DNA of 64,000 nucleotides from Flavobacteriaceae bacterium (GTDB taxonomy: Bacteria; Bacteroidota; Bacteroidia; Flavobacteriales; Flavobacteriaceae), in assembly GCA_014238425.1 (NCBI GenBank), contig JABABD010000008.1:1-64000 (forward strand). Reading direction: 5' to 3'. The position numbers and the translations under genes are program-made. Below are positions 62,950 to 64,000 of this stretch, in pieces (the stretch's first letter is position 1; every line of letters starts with the position of its first letter). Under the pieces are notes generated by a model. It made no database searches. It saw nothing but the letters and a program-made list of their open reading frames with translations, and had not been told where the DNA came from.

Positions 62950-64000
62950 CTAAACCAACATCGTTATTGGATTTTCGATATAGCCTTGTAATGTTTGCAA
63001 AAATTGCGCGCCTGTGGCACCGTCAACTGTTCTATGATCACAAGCCATAGTCAATTTCATCGTATGTCCGACTACTATTTGTCCGTCTTTAACAACAGGT
63101 TTTTCTACAATAGTTCCAACCGACATGATTGCCGAGTTTGGCTGATTAATGATTGAGGTAAAACTCTCAATCCCAAACATCCCTAAATTAGAAATAGTGA
63201 AAGTACTCCCTTCCATTTCTTGAGGTGTTAATTTTTTGTTTCTTGCGCGACCAGCATAATCTTTAACTGAGGCATTTATTTGTGGCAAAGATTGTTCGTT
63301 TGCAAAACGTACAACAGGTACAACCAAGCCATCTTCAACAGCAACAGCGACACCAATATGTACATGATTATTCAATTGCATTCTATCATCAAACCATCTA
63401 GAATTAACTTGAGGGTGTTGTCTCAAGGCCAACGCACATGCCTTTACTATCATATCATTATAAGATATTTTCGTATCGGGTAGCGAATTGTATTGCTTTC
63501 TAAACGCTATAGCATTCTCCATGTCAAACTCTACATTTAAGTAGTAATGAGGTGCAGAGAATTTCGATTCTGCTAATCTCTTCGCAATAACTTTACGCAT
63601 TTGCGAATGCTTTATTTCATCAACATCTTCTTGGCCAGATGCTACAAATTTTACTACAGTACCAGCTGTGGCCATAGGTGCAGCAGATCTTGGTGTGAAA
63701 TTTTCTACATCGCGTTTTATAATTCTTCCATTTTCACCTGTTCCATGGATTTGAGATAAACTAATACCCTTTTCTTCTGCTAACTTCTTGGCTAATGGTG
63801 ACGCAAACAATCTACCATTTTGAGGTGTTTCAACAATGTTAGATACCACTGATTTTACTTCTGCCTTTGAGGTCTCCATTTTATGATCTTGGACAACTTC
63901 AGTTTTTGTGGTCTCAGAAACTTCTACTTTAAAGTTCTTGGCAATTGTGGAAACATCAGTTCCTTTTGGTCCTATAATAGCCAAAAGCGCGTCAACTTTG
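62950..64000 (-). CDS. pdhC: Pyruvate dehydrogenase E2 (dihydrolipoamide acetyltransferase), 3' part
   Basis: The frame stays open to the window edge, reading KVDALLAIIGPKGTDVS at the start, the end of a lipoyl domain, so the gene continues beyond 64000. About 350 residues are visible. A linker is followed by an E3/E1-binding domain (LFASPLAKKLAEEKGISLSQIHGTGENGRIIKRDVENF) and a linker. The catalytic acetyltransferase domain follows, with KVIAKRLAESKFSAPHYYLNVE, GSTFTISNLGMFGIESFT and the active-site His in ACDHRTVDGATGAQFL. It transfers acetyl groups from lipoamide to CoA. Confidence 0.95.
   Translation of the reverse strand, partial: KVDALLAIIGPKGTDVSTIAKNFKVEVSETTKTEVVQDHKMETSKAEVKSVVSNIVETPQNGRLFASPLAKKLAEEKGISLSQIHGTGENGRIIKRDVENFTPRSAAPMATAGTVVKFVASGQEDVDEIKHSQMRKVIAKRLAESKFSAPHYYLNVEFDMENAIAFRKQYNSLPDTKISYNDMIVKACALALRQHPQVNSRWFDDRMQLNNHVHIGVAVAVEDGLVVPVVRFANEQSLPQINASVKDYAGRARNKKLTPQEMEGSTFTISNLGMFGIESFTSIINQPNSAIMSVGTIVEKPVVKDGQIVVGHTMKLTMACDHRTVDGATGAQFLQTLQGYIENPITMLV

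Overview
The window comes from a marine-type member of the Flavobacteriaceae (Bacteroidota). The evidence is AT-rich DNA, -7 promoter boxes of the Bacteroidota type (TAnnTTTG), a fused SecDF, type IX secretion and gliding genes (SprF/PorP family, CHU_C-type C-terminal domain, OmpA partner), FecI/FecR/TonB signalling, many lipoproteins and DUF families typical of flavobacteria. No rRNA, tRNA, CRISPR array, transposase or phage gene was seen.

Layout. 1-1.8 kb: 5' part of a large secreted protein with exact 97-residue repeats, preceded by a small secreted protein. 2.0-6.0 kb, plus strand: folE, cysS, yidD, lgt and a DUF192 lipoprotein. 6.1-19.3 kb, minus strand: secDF, a possible lipoprotein, a DUF4412 protein, mdh, a DUF6588 outer-membrane protein, gyrB, two CPBP membrane proteases with an XRE/DUF4870 regulator, and asnB. 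19.6-31.8 kb: DUF2911, queE, a lipoprotein RidA, a plus-strand run from a HerA-like ATPase through YitT, cupin, hydrolase and rluF to a membrane LytTR regulator, then VOC, YwaF-like, folD and ffh. 32-44.6 kb is the most accessory-looking stretch. It holds a repeat-rich lipoprotein divergent from an ECF sigma/FecR/TonB-receptor operon, a membrane propeller-AraC regulator, and a run of small lipoprotein, secreted and barrel genes. 44.6-53.3 kb: argS, DUF3185, a TPR histidine kinase, a TauE-type permease, a ctlX-like hydrolase, a second XRE/DUF4870 regulator, a lipoprotein and an aspartyl-protease-like membrane protein. 53.3-60.4 kb: a HEPN-like gene inserted at the 3' end of a gliding/T9SS operon (CHU_C protein, SprF, OmpA). 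60.5-64 kb: HAD, SDR, M28 peptidase and the 3' part of the pyruvate dehydrogenase E2 gene.

Most striking signal. Three genes have a second copy of their own 3' end lying downstream. (1) An OmpA-family gene has a 100-bp copy of its 3' end 1.3 kb away. Its four differences are all synonymous, and the space between holds one AT-rich gene with a HEPN-type R-x4-H motif. (2) yidD has 36 bp of its 3' end repeated beyond a short palindrome-bearing insert, and the copy still reads in frame to a stop. (3) 22 bp ending a TonB-receptor gene, stop codon included, recur 5.85 kb downstream. This pattern would be expected if incoming DNA replaces a gene's 3' end and leaves the old end behind. The HEPN cargo is the best candidate for an undescribed defence or toxin gene. 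Two pairs of conserved upstream motifs (51.0/53.5 kb and 51.7/52.2 kb) suggest shared control of this neighbourhood.
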